From NCBI GenBank assembly GCA_016715075.1, contig JADKBK010000005.1:186001-250000 (forward strand): a DNA stretch of 64,000 bases, in the 5' to 3' direction. Both the position numbers and the translations under genes were made by a program. This document shows positions 53,789-63,851 of the stretch, in pieces (position 1 is the first letter of the stretch; every line of letters begins with the position of its first letter). Source of the DNA: Bacteroidales bacterium (lineage in GTDB: Bacteria; Bacteroidota; Bacteroidia; Bacteroidales; VadinHA17). The notes under the pieces were generated by a model. The model searched no databases, had not been told where the DNA came from, and saw nothing but the letters and a program-made list of their open reading frames with translations.

Positions 53789-54913
53789 ATGAATATGAAG
53801 ATATATACAAGGATCATAAAATTATCTGAGCCGATACTTGTAATTTTTGTATGGATGGTTCTGATTATAACCCCGATCCTGTTCAGGGATGACTTCAACA
53901 ATTCGGTATGGCGCAGCGTGCGAAACCAGGTAGAGATCCTGGTACCTCTTTCATTATTGTTTATTCTGAACAGGTTTATTTTCGTACCAAAATTTCTTTT
54001 CAGAGGCCGCTGGATACTTTATGTTGGGACGGTTCTCGTTACTATCACCCTACTCACTGTAGGATCATTTCTATATGATACAACTATCAAAAAAGTTCCT
54101 CCGCGCGAATTAGCAGCCAGGGAATATGAGGAGCAGAGACCACCCCCTCCCGGTCATTCACAGGAATTTGTTGAATCAATGAAAGATCCCCGGCGTCCTT
54201 TGCCCAGGCAGCCACGGCCGATGCCGCCTTTTGCTAATTTCCTGATCATGTCGGTAATGATAGTTGGTTTTGATACCGGACTGAGATCAGGCCTCCGGCT
54301 GATAGAATCGGAAAATGAAAAAGTACGGCTTGAAAAGGAGAATGTGGCTAATCAGCTAGTCCTGCTGCGAAATCAGGTTAGCCCCCATTTCTTCATGAAT
54401 ACACTGAATAATATCCACTCACTTATAGATATAAATTCTGAGGAAGCAAAAGAAGCCATCATAAAGTTGTCGAAAATGATGAGGTACCTTCTGTACGAAA
54501 CCGAGACAGAAAAGACAACCATAAAGAAAGAAGTTGAGTTTCTTGAGAGCTACGTAAATCTTATGAAACTGAGATTTAACGAAAAGGTACGAATTACAAT
54601 GAATATACCCTCTGTAATACCCGACAGGTCGCTTCCACCTTTGCTTTTTACCTCATTGATTGAGAATGCATTCAAGCATGGAGTAAGCTATCTTGATGAA
54701 TCATTCATAGCAATTGACCTGGTTATTGGAGAAGAACGCCTGCTTCTGGCTGTTAAAAACAGTAAACCCGCTGCAGGCCGGAATGATGAATTCTCGGGAA
54801 TTGGGATCGAAAATACGAGGAAGCGATTAACGCTGCTTTATGGGACCAGTTATATTATGGATATTATCGACAGTAGGGATCAGTTCACAGTAAATCTTTC
54901 TATACCGCTATGA
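53789..54913 (+). CDS. LytS-type sensor histidine kinase
   Basis: A 374-residue membrane histidine kinase. Hydrophobic segments lie at about 15-31, 50-66, 75-95 and 150-160. A proline-rich periplasmic or loop stretch (about 115-148; EQRPPPPGH, PRQPRPMPPF) is unusual. After a short coiled coil the His_kinase motif NQVSPHFFMNTLNN has His200, and the ATPase motifs SLIENAFKHG and GIGIENTRKRL follow. It overlaps the response regulator gene by 4 bp (ATGA), so they form a pair. It is the LytS/AlgZ type that signals to LytTR regulators. Confidence 0.92.
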   Translation: MNMKIYTRIIKLSEPILVIFVWMVLIITPILFRDDFNNSVWRSVRNQVEILVPLSLLFILNRFIFVPKFLFRGRWILYVGTVLVTITLLTVGSFLYDTTIKKVPPRELAAREYEEQRPPPPGHSQEFVESMKDPRRPLPRQPRPMPPFANFLIMSVMIVGFDTGLRSGLRLIESENEKVRLEKENVANQLVLLRNQVSPHFFMNTLNNIHSLIDINSEEAKEAIIKLSKMMRYLLYETETEKTTIKKEVEFLESYVNLMKLRFNEKVRITMNIPSVIPDRSLPPLLFTSLIENAFKHGVSYLDESFIAIDLVIGEERLLLAVKNSKPAAGRNDEFSGIGIENTRKRLTLLYGTSYIMDIIDSRDQFTVNLSIPL

Positions 54914-55626
54914 TAAGATGTATAGCCATCGATGACGAACCGCTGGCTCTTAAGCAGCTTTCCGGTTACATTGAAAAAACACCTTTTCTGGAATTGACCG
55001 GGGCATTCGACAGTGCATTAAAAGCTATTGACATTCTGAAAACCGATAGAATTGATCTTATTTATGTTGATATAAATATGCCTGATCTCAGCGGGATGGA
55101 TTTTGTCAAATCGCTTGATAATGCCCCTATGATTGTTTTCGTAACAGCATATAGCGAATATGCCCTTGAGGGATTCCGGGTTGATGCTGTCGATTATCTT
55201 CTTAAGCCAGTCAGTTATGGTGATTTTCTGAAGTCGGCAAACAAAGTGAAAATATGGTTTGATAAGCAGCTCGATAATTCAGAGATAGTCAGGGCAGACA
55301 AAGATTTTCTTTTTATCAAGTCAGATTATAAAATATTAAGGATCAACTTCGACGATATTAAATATATTGAAGGAATGAACGAGTATATCAGGATTCATCT
55401 TTCTGATTCGAAGCCTGTTATCACATTATTGAGCATGAAAGCCATTGAGGAGCAATTGCCGGCAGAGCGATTCATGAGGGTTCATCGGTCATATATTGTC
55501 AACCTTTCAAGGATATCGGTAATTGAGCGCAGCAGGATTGTTTTTGATGGCAAGGTTTATATCCCTGTAAGTGAACAGTATAAACATGTTTTTCAAAGCT
55601 ACGTTGACAAACATTTTCTGACCTGA
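54910..55626 (+). CDS. LytTR-family response regulator
   Basis: A 238-residue response regulator. The receiver domain (1-120) has the acidic pocket IDDEP, phospho-acceptor Asp54 in DLIYVDINMPDLSG, Thr/Ser in FVTAYSEYAL, and Lys in DYLLKPVSYGDF. The C-terminal LytTR DNA-binding domain (about 135-235) shows FIKSDYKILRINFDDIKYIEG in two parts and RVHRSYIVNLSRI. It probably regulates genes with direct-repeat LytTR sites, including perhaps its own cluster with the Spy-like and CotH genes. Its start overlaps the kinase stop. Confidence 0.93.
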   Translation: MIRCIAIDDEPLALKQLSGYIEKTPFLELTGAFDSALKAIDILKTDRIDLIYVDINMPDLSGMDFVKSLDNAPMIVFVTAYSEYALEGFRVDAVDYLLKPVSYGDFLKSANKVKIWFDKQLDNSEIVRADKDFLFIKSDYKILRINFDDIKYIEGMNEYIRIHLSDSKPVITLLSMKAIEEQLPAERFMRVHRSYIVNLSRISVIERSRIVFDGKVYIPVSEQYKHVFQSYVDKHFLT

Positions 55627-55627
55627 A

Positions 55628-55691
55628 GGCAACAAGGCAATGCTCTTTTTCAACTGCCACTGAGACACTACAACAAGGCGATGCCCTTATC
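55628..55691. repeat. Two degenerate CAACAAGGCNATGC repeats
   Basis: CAACAAGGCAATGCTCTT (near 55630) and CAACAAGGCGATGCCCTT (near 55671) lie in tandem just after the response regulator stop. They resemble the CAGGGCGTTGCCCTG and GCAGGGCATCGCCCTGC palindromes of the 51.06-51.34 kb cluster and are probably decayed copies. Confidence 0.5.
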
Positions 55692-55735
55692 CAGACACGT
55701 TAAAAAAAAATTGTAACCGGCTCCAAAAAATCCTT

Positions 55736-58700
55736 TTATTCCGGACTGGTTACCCTGATTTTTACAGGCCCCATCAATCCTGATCTGATACTTCCCATGA
55801 ACCTGGATGGCACTGCTACGTAATTGTTAGCCAGTGTATTATAGATCAAAACTTCAATATCGTTTTTCCTTCTGTCACATATTCAGTAATATCGAAAGTC
55901 CATGGAGGAGAAAGCCTGATGCCGGCACTCTTCCCATTGATGAACAGTTCGGCGGAAGAGACCAGATCGCCAAGATCTAATTCAAGTTTGTTTTTTAAAG
56001 CAAAGGAATCTAAAGTTATGTTCTTCCTGTACCGGGCTCCCCCTGAATAAGATTTTAACCCGTCAATATTTGACCAGTCGCCAGGACTTATCTCGCCATT
56101 ACCGCATGTCTGCCTGATATATCCTGGAATGGCTCCACCGCCGTAATATCCTGGTATAAATTGAATTTTTATCACAACACGGGAAACATCCTTGTTAATG
56201 GATTTAGCAGTCACAGTAAATTCAGTCAGCCCGTCAGGATCAGTATTCCCAGGAATAACTTCAGTTTTTATTCCGTCTATCCAGGCCTCAGTTTTGCCAT
56301 AAGCAGAAAACCGGAGGGATTTCATTCCGGGAGCAGATTCAAAAGCAAACAGACCGCTTTTATTTTTCTGCAGCAAAGGCAAAAGGAAGCACTCCATAAT
56401 CTTTATACCATCGCATTGAAACCTGTATACTGGAGGGTCTCTGTATTTCAGGGTCCCTGAAGAGCAGATAAGTTTCGCAAGCTTTATCGTATATAATCAG
56501 CAGGGAATTAGCTCCTTTTTTCAGTGAGATATTCTTGCTGTTTACATCACACTGTATTCTGTTCACATAGAGTAATGCAGGTTTAATCTCTCCGGTGAGT
56601 AGTTCGTATGACCCATTCCTGGGAGCAATTACTGATGATATCATAGCATAGTAATTTCCACTCTCCTCAGGGACTCTTTTCAACGACATTCTGACATCTT
56701 CTGTGGCTCCGAGACGAATGAAGTTATCATACATTTCTCCTTTCAATCCATGGTAACCCTGGTGACCGTAATCGCCAGGTACACCAAGTTGCCATGAAAA
56801 GGAATAATCTTCCGCCTGATATGTTTTTCCAGCAACTGATACTGGTTTGCCGGCCTGGTCGGGATACAGGTTTTGAATCTCCTCCTGTGAGGGGAGCCGC
56901 TCCAACGGTCCAAGTTTAAGAAACTGTACTCCAAAGCCACATGTAATTCTTTTCCATGATGTATCGAAGCTTAATTTTTCACCGGTATATCCATGATCTT
57001 CGGAAAAATTCATCTCTCTTACTTCTGCTCCCAGCAACTCATTGGAAGCAGGTAGTTTGAAATCGCCCCATCTGTTATCGAGTGAAGGCTTTAATTCGAA
57101 CTCCCATTTGTTATCCAGATCGTATTCCTTCAGGACTTTTTTGACCGTGATCTTACCTGCGGATCCGGAGTTTTCCGGATCAATGACAATTATCTGTATC
57201 TCTTTGGAAGTAAGTGGTAAAGTTACTTCAGTTCCATCAACGGTTTGAATGGAGTAATCTGATAATGAAGCGACTGTTCCATTCCATGGATTCCAAAGCT
57301 GTACATTGCCCTTCGACCTGAAAAAGCATCTGCTCCCTTCAGCGAAATTATAGAGTGCGTATACCTCCTTTTTCCCTATAACACGATGCATTACATAAGG
57401 TCGCTCTGTTACTCTGGTCACAATTTTGAAACCTGCATCATATCTTCCTTCAATAGCTGAAGGCACCTCTATAGCATCATTGCACTGAATCATTGCCGGT
57501 CCTGATGAAAATATCTTTTTTACCAGTATTGCTGTTTCCTGGTCATTCATTCCGTCTTTCTCTGTGGCTTCCGGAATAGCTCCTATATTTACCACAACAC
57601 CGCCTCCATTCCTGAACTCTTCAATTTTCTTTAGTGAACTGTAACGAATTGCTTTCATTGAAGGTATAATCAACACTTTATATCTCTCATCAGAAACATT
57701 CAGTTCCCCATTCTTAACCTCTGATCTGGCAATTGATTCGTAATCAATAAAATCAAAATCAATACCCTTATCATATAAATATTCGCCGGTCTTAAAAGCC
57801 AGGTCGACAGATTTTTCACCATCCATCTCTGCCACAACCGGTTCAGTTGGATAAATTATAGCCACATCACAATTATGATAGCCCTGTGATAAAAGGTAGG
57901 AGAGACGTTCAACATATTTCATAAGAGGATCGATCTGTTTCCAGTATGGCATCCTGAAATGGTTGTCAGGAGGCGCCCATTCCCACCATCCTCCAATTGT
58001 TGAGTAGTACAGACCATGAAATGAGAGGAGGTTGTACCCTGCAACAAAATTTGCAGAAATAGCTTCAGTAACGTCAGCGGAGGAAGTTCCCCATCCGCTG
58101 CTGTGAAAACCCTCAAGCCAGACGCGTGGCCTCTTATATAAATGCGCTATTGATGAGGCAACCTTTGCCTTTATTATATCCTTTGATAGTCTTGGCTGAT
58201 CCGAGCCCGGACCCTGATTCCATCTTTGCGTCCTGAAATAGTCACCGAATTCGGTTACATCTCTTCCACGTCCGCCATGATCGCATCCGAATATCAGTCC
58301 CCTGTCCTGATGCCAACGGTAGACAGGCTCAAAAAAATTCTCCTCGCTGAGACTGACAATCACATCATTATAATCAAGTTTTATTTTTGGTGATTCAGTC
58401 CCGGCATTGACAAAAAGCTTATCGAGAAAAGGGACAATATCATAACCCTTCCGTTTTTTAAATTCTTCTGCAAACCCGTTGTTCCAGAGGTTGCCGCTTA
58501 ATCTGAAATTCAGTTCATCGGAGAAAAGAAATTAAGGGCTCCCGTTCCCTTGTCAGGCAATGCCTGCTCAAACTTGTCGAAGAAATAATTGTTATATGCC
58601 TTTCCGCTCTGAGGATTCATTGGATCAAAGGAAGGAGTTACCTTTTCAGGAAATACACAAATAACTTTCCATACTGACCTGCCGGAGTTCCATAACAGGT

Positions 58701-59316
58701 TTCCATCTTTGACAAGTGGAAGCAGATCCTTTCTGCTATCAGCAATTATGGAGCTGTCATGACTGATCCTGTAGGCAGTTAGAGTCAGAAGATTATCCGG
58801 CATTTTCTGATTTATTCTGCCGGAGAATATGAAGGTTGAGCATTTGAGTATTGAACCGTTGAGTTCGGGGATATTGTTTATTGCTTCGTCCATAGAGTAG
58901 CCCTGACCTACTCCGATAGTATAATCGCTTAGACTGATAGTCATATCCCGTTTACCTGCTTCCGCTGCAAACCATTTGAAAAGATCCCACCATGCTTCAG
59001 AGAAAAGCGGAGGCTTGCTTGGGTTTGACAGGCCGTATGTCAGTCCGCCGTAGTCACGGTGCGAGTAATTTATCTGAAGACTCGAGATACATTTATTGGA
59101 AAGCTGATCCAGCTGCCATAAAATACGTTCACGGGTAAGGGTATCTCCCTGCCACCAGTAGAAAGGAACTTCACCGTATCCTTTTGGGGGATTGATGAAT
59201 CCTGGCAATACATTAAAAGATAGATTGGATTCTCCCTGAGGTAGATTACCCTGTGCATTTGCCTGAAATGATATCATCAGCAATATTATTGGAGTGTACC
59301 TTAATAGTTTAATCAT
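55736..59316 (-). CDS. GH106-like alpha-L-rhamnosidase (three frameshifts)
   Basis: One secreted glycosidase gene read in four frame segments: 59316 to about 58525, about 58525 to 56366, 56366 to about 55861, then to a stop at 55736-55738. A missing T in the TTTTC run near 58525 restores FSDELNFRLSGNLWNNGFAEEF; an extra A in the A5 run near 56366 joins FAFAAE to NKSGLFAFESAPG; a missing A near 55861 restores KNDIEVLIYNTLANNYVAVP. The corrected product has about 1193 residues. It has a signal peptide (ending QANAQ), the GFINPPKGYGEVPFYWWQGD start, LYKRPRVWLEGFHSSGWG and a C-terminal galactose-binding-like region. This matches large GH106-type proteins; rhamnosidase activity is inferred. It is 4 bp behind the sulfatase gene. 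Confidence 0.8.
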
Positions 59317-59320
59317 TCCT

Positions 59321-60808
59321 TTAATTTTTTAAATTGACCCTGAGCCACTCTTCCAGTTTATCCTTCATATTATTTCTGATATCGGCATAAGCGTAATTAT
59401 CTGCAAGGTTATGCTGATCGGCCACCGGTTCATTCCTGTCATAGAGTTCAACCTTCAAAATGCCATCAGTTAAAAAACCGACGCATTTGAAGTTTTTGTC
59501 AATATACATAACCTGACCATTTCGGCCATCGGCAGAGCACATCGATGAAAATGTTTTATCCTGCCATGTTGTTTCACCTGTTAACAGTCCCCTTAGTGAT
59601 CTGGAATCATTCGGTGCAGCATTTTTTACTCCTGCATAATCAAGAAAAGTTGAATAAAGGTCAATCAGACTAATTACATCAGGACATTCTTTAGTGGCTA
59701 ATCCGGTACCTGTGGGCTTGATGAAGAATGGCACACGCACGCTGCTTTCAAGCATGGTTCCTTTGCCAATCTGTGAGTAATCGCCCATATGATCCCCATG
59801 ATCGGATGTAAAGACAACAATGGTATTCTCCCATAATCCTTTTTCCTTCAATGCAGCAATTATGCGGCCGACCTGAAAATCAATAGCGCTTATATTACCT
59901 GAGTATCTTGCTATTATTTCACGCCATTGCGACTCGGTCCAGTTTGTATGAAAGCCCTTCTGGGCTCCTGCCTGCACCTGTCCTAATGTATAGGGTAAAG
60001 GTACCTCCTTTGGGTCGTACATTGAATTCCATGGTTCACAGGTAGAATAGGGGTGATGTGGTCCGAAAAACGAGACATGCATGAAAAAAGGTTTATCTTC
60101 CGCATAGTTCTTAATAACAGACACAGCCTCATTACCTGTCCAGGTTGTCATGTGGTATTTTTCATCAGCCCACTGTTTTCCAAGCCAGAAAAATGTATCA
60201 TCTACAGCTGACCGTTCACTCTCGCCGGCTTTTTCCACGAGCTTGTCAACGCCAATTCCCATCCCCCCGGCTGCCCATGGTAAATAGTCGTTTGTTTCGA
60301 CCTCTTTTTTATTATAGAGATCATGAGGTGAATCACAAATCTTCCTGTAATCGAATCCGTGGGAAGAATCAACAGGTGCGAGATATAGCTTCCCTACAGC
60401 AATATTATAATACCCGCCGCGCTTAAGTTGTTCAGTTAGTAATATTGAGCTTCTTTTTACAGGTACCCAGTTTGTAAAGACACCATTCTGAAAAGGGTAC
60501 TGACCCGTGAAAACAGCAGCACGTGATGGTCCGCAACCGGGAGAAGGTGAATAAGCCGACCGGAAAATAACCGATTGTTTCGCCAGGGCATCCAAATTTG
60601 GTGTATTAAGAAATGTTTTCCCCAGACAATGAAGATATTCGGCGTTATGCTGGTCCGTCATAATAAGCAGTATGTTCGGACGCTTTAATCCGGAGTTCTT
60701 TCGGGAATCCGGACTGCCAGGTTGGGTAAACTGTTCCGGAATGGAACTTTGAAATGCACTGCAGCATAATACCGCACCAGTGAATAAAATCTTAATAAGA
60801 ATATTCAT
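59321..60808 (-). CDS. Sulfatase (formylglycine-dependent)
   Basis: A 495-residue secreted sulfatase. After the signal peptide, the metal-binding motif ILLIMTDQHNAEYL begins near residue 46, the formylglycine motif GCGPSRAAVFTGQYP has Cys92, GKLYL supplies the catalytic Lys, FFGPHHPYSTCEPWN holds a conserved His, and the late metal ligands are in FTSDHGDHMGDY. The CGPSR form places it among the S1 sulfatases that act on polysaccharide or glycan sulfate. It is divergent from the GntP gene (about 150 bp), and 4 bp upstream of the rhamnosidase-like gene, so both are probably one transcript that handles sulfated rhamnose-containing glycans. Confidence 0.92.
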   Translation of the reverse strand: MNILIKILFTGAVLCCSAFQSSIPEQFTQPGSPDSRKNSGLKRPNILLIMTDQHNAEYLHCLGKTFLNTPNLDALAKQSVIFRSAYSPSPGCGPSRAAVFTGQYPFQNGVFTNWVPVKRSSILLTEQLKRGGYYNIAVGKLYLAPVDSSHGFDYRKICDSPHDLYNKKEVETNDYLPWAAGGMGIGVDKLVEKAGESERSAVDDTFFWLGKQWADEKYHMTTWTGNEAVSVIKNYAEDKPFFMHVSFFGPHHPYSTCEPWNSMYDPKEVPLPYTLGQVQAGAQKGFHTNWTESQWREIIARYSGNISAIDFQVGRIIAALKEKGLWENTIVVFTSDHGDHMGDYSQIGKGTMLESSVRVPFFIKPTGTGLATKECPDVISLIDLYSTFLDYAGVKNAAPNDSRSLRGLLTGETTWQDKTFSSMCSADGRNGQVMYIDKNFKCVGFLTDGILKVELYDRNEPVADQHNLADNYAYADIRNNMKDKLEEWLRVNLKN

Positions 60809-60998
60809 TTTTTACTTTTTTGAATTGATATCATAGCTGCCTTCCCTGCATCTTCTAGAAAGCAGACACAGGATATCAAAGATATAAACTTGCGGTCAAT
60901 TTCAATAACACCATAACGACGCAATGTCTCGATTTAGAGGAGTCACATTGGTAAGTCAGGATGCATCTGGGCCCTACATTTACCATTCTGTTTTTTGT

Positions 60999-61006
60999 TA
61001 TATTTG
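60999..61006 (+). promoter_or_regulatory. -7 element candidate upstream of the second GntP gene
   Basis: TATATTTG matches TAnnTTTG exactly and ends 38 bp before the ATG at 61045 preferred for GntP. No clear -33 partner. If this is the promoter, the upstream in-frame ATG at 60961 cannot be the start. Confidence 0.3.
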
Positions 61007-61044
61007 CTATTGCCTATTTCATAAACAATAGTTTTACTGATCAT

Positions 61045-62364
61045 ATGCCATTATTTATCGTCATCCTTGGAATATGTCTCTTTCTGCTTCTTATACTCGT
61101 ATTAAAGCTTAATCCTTTTTTGTCTTTTATAATTGTCTCAATTTCAGTAGCTATTGCCGTTGGGATGCCTGTCGACAAAGCAGTGGAGTCAATCCAGAAG
61201 GGAATCGGGAGTACGATGGGAGTTATTGTCCCTGTACTGGGGTTCGGGGCTATGCTTGGAAAGCTCGTTTCCGAGAGCGGAGCGGCACAGAGAATAACAA
61301 CAAGGTTAGTTGGTAATCTGCGTTCCGGAAATATCCAGATCTCTCTTATGCTGGCCGGTTTTATTATCGGGATTGCTCTTTTTTATGAAATCGGCTTCTT
61401 CATTATGATTCCTCTTGTCTTTACTATTGCAGCTACTACCGGGCTGCCGCTGCTCTATGTCGGATTGCCAATGCTTGCCTCTCTTTCTGTTACCCATGGG
61501 TTCCTGCCTCCTCATCCTGCCCCAACTGCTCTGACTGCAATGTTCAATGCTGATCTGGGAAAAACATTGCTTTATGGATTGGCAATAGCAGTGCCTACAA
61601 TACTTGTCTCCGGACCTTTACTGGCTCGGTTTCTAAGCAGAGTAAATGCCAAACCTCTGGCAGAGTTTGTAAATCAGAAAGTTTTATCCGATGATGAGAT
61701 GCCTGGTTTCCGGACCAGTATAATATCGGCACTTTTACCGGTTATTCTGATAACTTCCTCGACAATAGCAGGCTTTATTCTTCCTGACGATAATATAGTC
61801 AGGAAAATTCTCGGATCTGTTGGAAATCCTGTCATAGCCATGCTTATTTCTGTACTGTCAGCAATATATTTTCTTGGAATAGCCAGGGGAAAGAATATGA
61901 CGGAAATAATGAAATCTCTTTCACATTCAGTGTTAAGTATTGCAATGATCATGCTGCTGATTGCCGGGGCAGGATCTCTTAAACAGGTTCTTGTCGATGG
62001 CGGTGTAAGCAGTTATATTGGAGGACTTATGAGCCACTCAACTCTGTCGCCACTATTCCTGGGATGGCTTATTGCCACCGTTCTGCGCATCTGCATCGGT
62101 TCAGCCACAGTCTCTGGTCTGACGGCAGCAGGCATAGTAATGCCTCTGTTAACAGGAACGGATGTTAATCATGAGCTGATGGTTCTTGCCGTTGGCTCCG
62201 GCAGCCTGATGTGCAGTCATGTAAATGATTCAGGTTTCTGGCTCTTTAAGGAATACTTCAATCTGAGTGTAAAGGATACACTGAAAACATGGACTATAAT
62301 GGAAACTTCAATAGGTGTTACCGGATTGGCGGGTGTAATGATACTTAGTCTTTTTATAAAATAA
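61045..62364 (+). CDS. GntP-family gluconate-type permease
   Basis: A 439-residue sugar-acid:H+ symporter when started at the ATG at 61045, where MPLFIVILGICLF aligns with known GntP N-termini; an ATG at 60961 would add 28 residues including an extra hydrophobic stretch, and cannot be ruled out. It has about 12-14 membrane segments and the family motifs VLGFGAMLGKLVSESGGA-like (here ESGAAQRI), HGFLPPHPAPTALTAMF and GSATVSGLTAAGIV, with the conserved HVNDSGFWLF near the C-terminus. It is divergent from the sulfatase gene and 11 bp upstream of the beta-CASP gene. Substrate could be gluconate or a related sugar acid. Confidence 0.88.
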   Translation: MPLFIVILGICLFLLLILVLKLNPFLSFIIVSISVAIAVGMPVDKAVESIQKGIGSTMGVIVPVLGFGAMLGKLVSESGAAQRITTRLVGNLRSGNIQISLMLAGFIIGIALFYEIGFFIMIPLVFTIAATTGLPLLYVGLPMLASLSVTHGFLPPHPAPTALTAMFNADLGKTLLYGLAIAVPTILVSGPLLARFLSRVNAKPLAEFVNQKVLSDDEMPGFRTSIISALLPVILITSSTIAGFILPDDNIVRKILGSVGNPVIAMLISVLSAIYFLGIARGKNMTEIMKSLSHSVLSIAMIMLLIAGAGSLKQVLVDGGVSSYIGGLMSHSTLSPLFLGWLIATVLRICIGSATVSGLTAAGIVMPLLTGTDVNHELMVLAVGSGSLMCSHVNDSGFWLFKEYFNLSVKDTLKTWTIMETSIGVTGLAGVMILSLFIK

Positions 62365-62375
62365 TCTAAATAAGA

Positions 62376-63776
62376 ATGAAAATAAAATTTATAGGAGCAG
62401 CAAGAGAGGTCACAGGCAGTAAGCATCTTTTAACGACAAATTCAGGAAAAAGGTTACTTCTCGATTGTGGTATGTTTCAGGGAAAAGGATTGGAAACAGA
62501 CAGCTTGAACCGTGATCTGATGTTTGATCCATCCAGGATAGATCATATTATTCTTACACATGCCCATATAGATCATGCCGGATTAATACCATACATGTAT
62601 AAACTGGGTTTTCGCGGATCAGTGATATGTTCAAACGGGACCAGGGATCTCTGTGCATTAATGCTTGCAGATTCGGCATTTATTCAGGAGCATGATACAA
62701 TAACTTTCAATAAGAGAAGGGCAAAAAAAGGGCTTCCACTTGTAACCCCGATTTATACCCAGCAGGATGCAGCTGCCGCCATGGGTCTGTTTATTGGTGT
62801 TCCCAATAATATGAAGTTCAGGATTGATGACAATATCAAGGTAAAATTCACCAATACCGGCCACATGCTCGGCAGTGGAGTAGCGAATATAGAAATAAAT
62901 GAAAACGGTCAGAAAAGACGGATAGCATATACCGGAGATATAGGGAGACCGGCTGATCCCATTCTTGCTGCACCACAGTCTTTTCCGCAGGCGGATATCC
63001 TTATAACTGAATCCACATATGGTGACAGGCTGCATAAGGATGTAAAGGCAGCAGAAGAGGAGCTTCTTGACGTTGTTGTAGATACATGCGTCAATAAAGG
63101 CGGGAAGCTGATTATTCCGGCTTTCAGTGTTGGCAGGACTCAGGAAATAGTCTTTGCACTGAATAATTTTTCAAATCAGCACCGACTGCCGAAAATTGAT
63201 ATCTATGTTGATAGTCCACTCGCCGTTAATGCAACAACAGTATTCAGGATGCATCCTGAATGTTTCAACGATAATTTTGCAGCTGTTCTTGAAAAAGATC
63301 CTGATCCGTTTGGGTTTGATAACCTTTATTATATAACCAGGGTGGAAGATTCAAAAAAGCTGAATGATCATAAAAAGCCTTGTATTATAATTTCAGCATC
63401 AGGTATGATGGAAGCCGGCCGGGTAAAACACCACCTGGCAAATAATATTACCGATCCGAAAAATACAGTCCTAATCGTCGGATATTGTTCACCGACAACA
63501 CTAGGAGCAAGGATTGGCCGGGGTGATAGGGAGGTATCAATACACGGGAATGTCTATGAGGTGAAGGCAGAAGTGAAAAAAATTGAATCCTACAGCGGAC
63601 ATGGAGATTACAGAGAGATGATTGGCTTTCTTGGCTGCCAGGATAAAAGCGCACTTGAGAAAACCTTTATTGTACACGGAGAGTACGAGACTCAACGGAA
63701 ATATGTTGAAACTCTTACAGGTGAAGGATACAGTAACGTTGAAATTCCGGCAAGAGGTCAGGAATATGAGATCTGA
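62376..63776 (+). CDS. Beta-CASP metallo-beta-lactamase-fold RNA-processing nuclease-like protein
   Basis: A 466-residue cytosolic protein with the zinc-dependent metallo-beta-lactamase fold and an inserted beta-CASP domain, as in CPSF73/RNase J-like nucleases. The signature HAHIDHAG lies near residue 61, TGHMLGSG near 160, GDIGRPADP near 188, and the later motifs SASGMMEAGR and SGHGDYREM supply remaining ligands. Bacterial members of this branch are annotated as exonuclease or MBL-fold RNA-processing proteins. It is probably independent of the carbohydrate genes despite the 11-bp gap after GntP. A weak promoter could lie within the GntP end. Confidence 0.92.
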   Translation: MKIKFIGAAREVTGSKHLLTTNSGKRLLLDCGMFQGKGLETDSLNRDLMFDPSRIDHIILTHAHIDHAGLIPYMYKLGFRGSVICSNGTRDLCALMLADSAFIQEHDTITFNKRRAKKGLPLVTPIYTQQDAAAAMGLFIGVPNNMKFRIDDNIKVKFTNTGHMLGSGVANIEINENGQKRRIAYTGDIGRPADPILAAPQSFPQADILITESTYGDRLHKDVKAAEEELLDVVVDTCVNKGGKLIIPAFSVGRTQEIVFALNNFSNQHRLPKIDIYVDSPLAVNATTVFRMHPECFNDNFAAVLEKDPDPFGFDNLYYITRVEDSKKLNDHKKPCIIISASGMMEAGRVKHHLANNITDPKNTVLIVGYCSPTTLGARIGRGDREVSIHGNVYEVKAEVKKIESYSGHGDYREMIGFLGCQDKSALEKTFIVHGEYETQRKYVETLTGEGYSNVEIPARGQEYEI

Positions 63777-63819
63777 ATTTTTTTTAGACTAACCTTATCA
63801 AAATACAATTTAAGGTTGT

Positions 63820-63827
63820 TACTTTTG
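63820..63827 (+). promoter_or_regulatory. -7 element of the yebC gene
   Basis: TACTTTTG matches TAnnTTTG exactly and ends 24 bp before the yebC ATG. The T run at about 63778-63785 just after the previous stop could mark the end of the MBL transcript. Confidence 0.4.
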
Positions 63828-63851
63828 GGCCACCAAATTTAAAACAATATT

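Noticed and set aside
27606..62364. Polysaccharide utilization locus with SusC/SusD
   Set aside because: Many glycoside hydrolases and sulfatases are present, but no TonB-dependent SusC or SusD gene is in the window, so the term is not justified.
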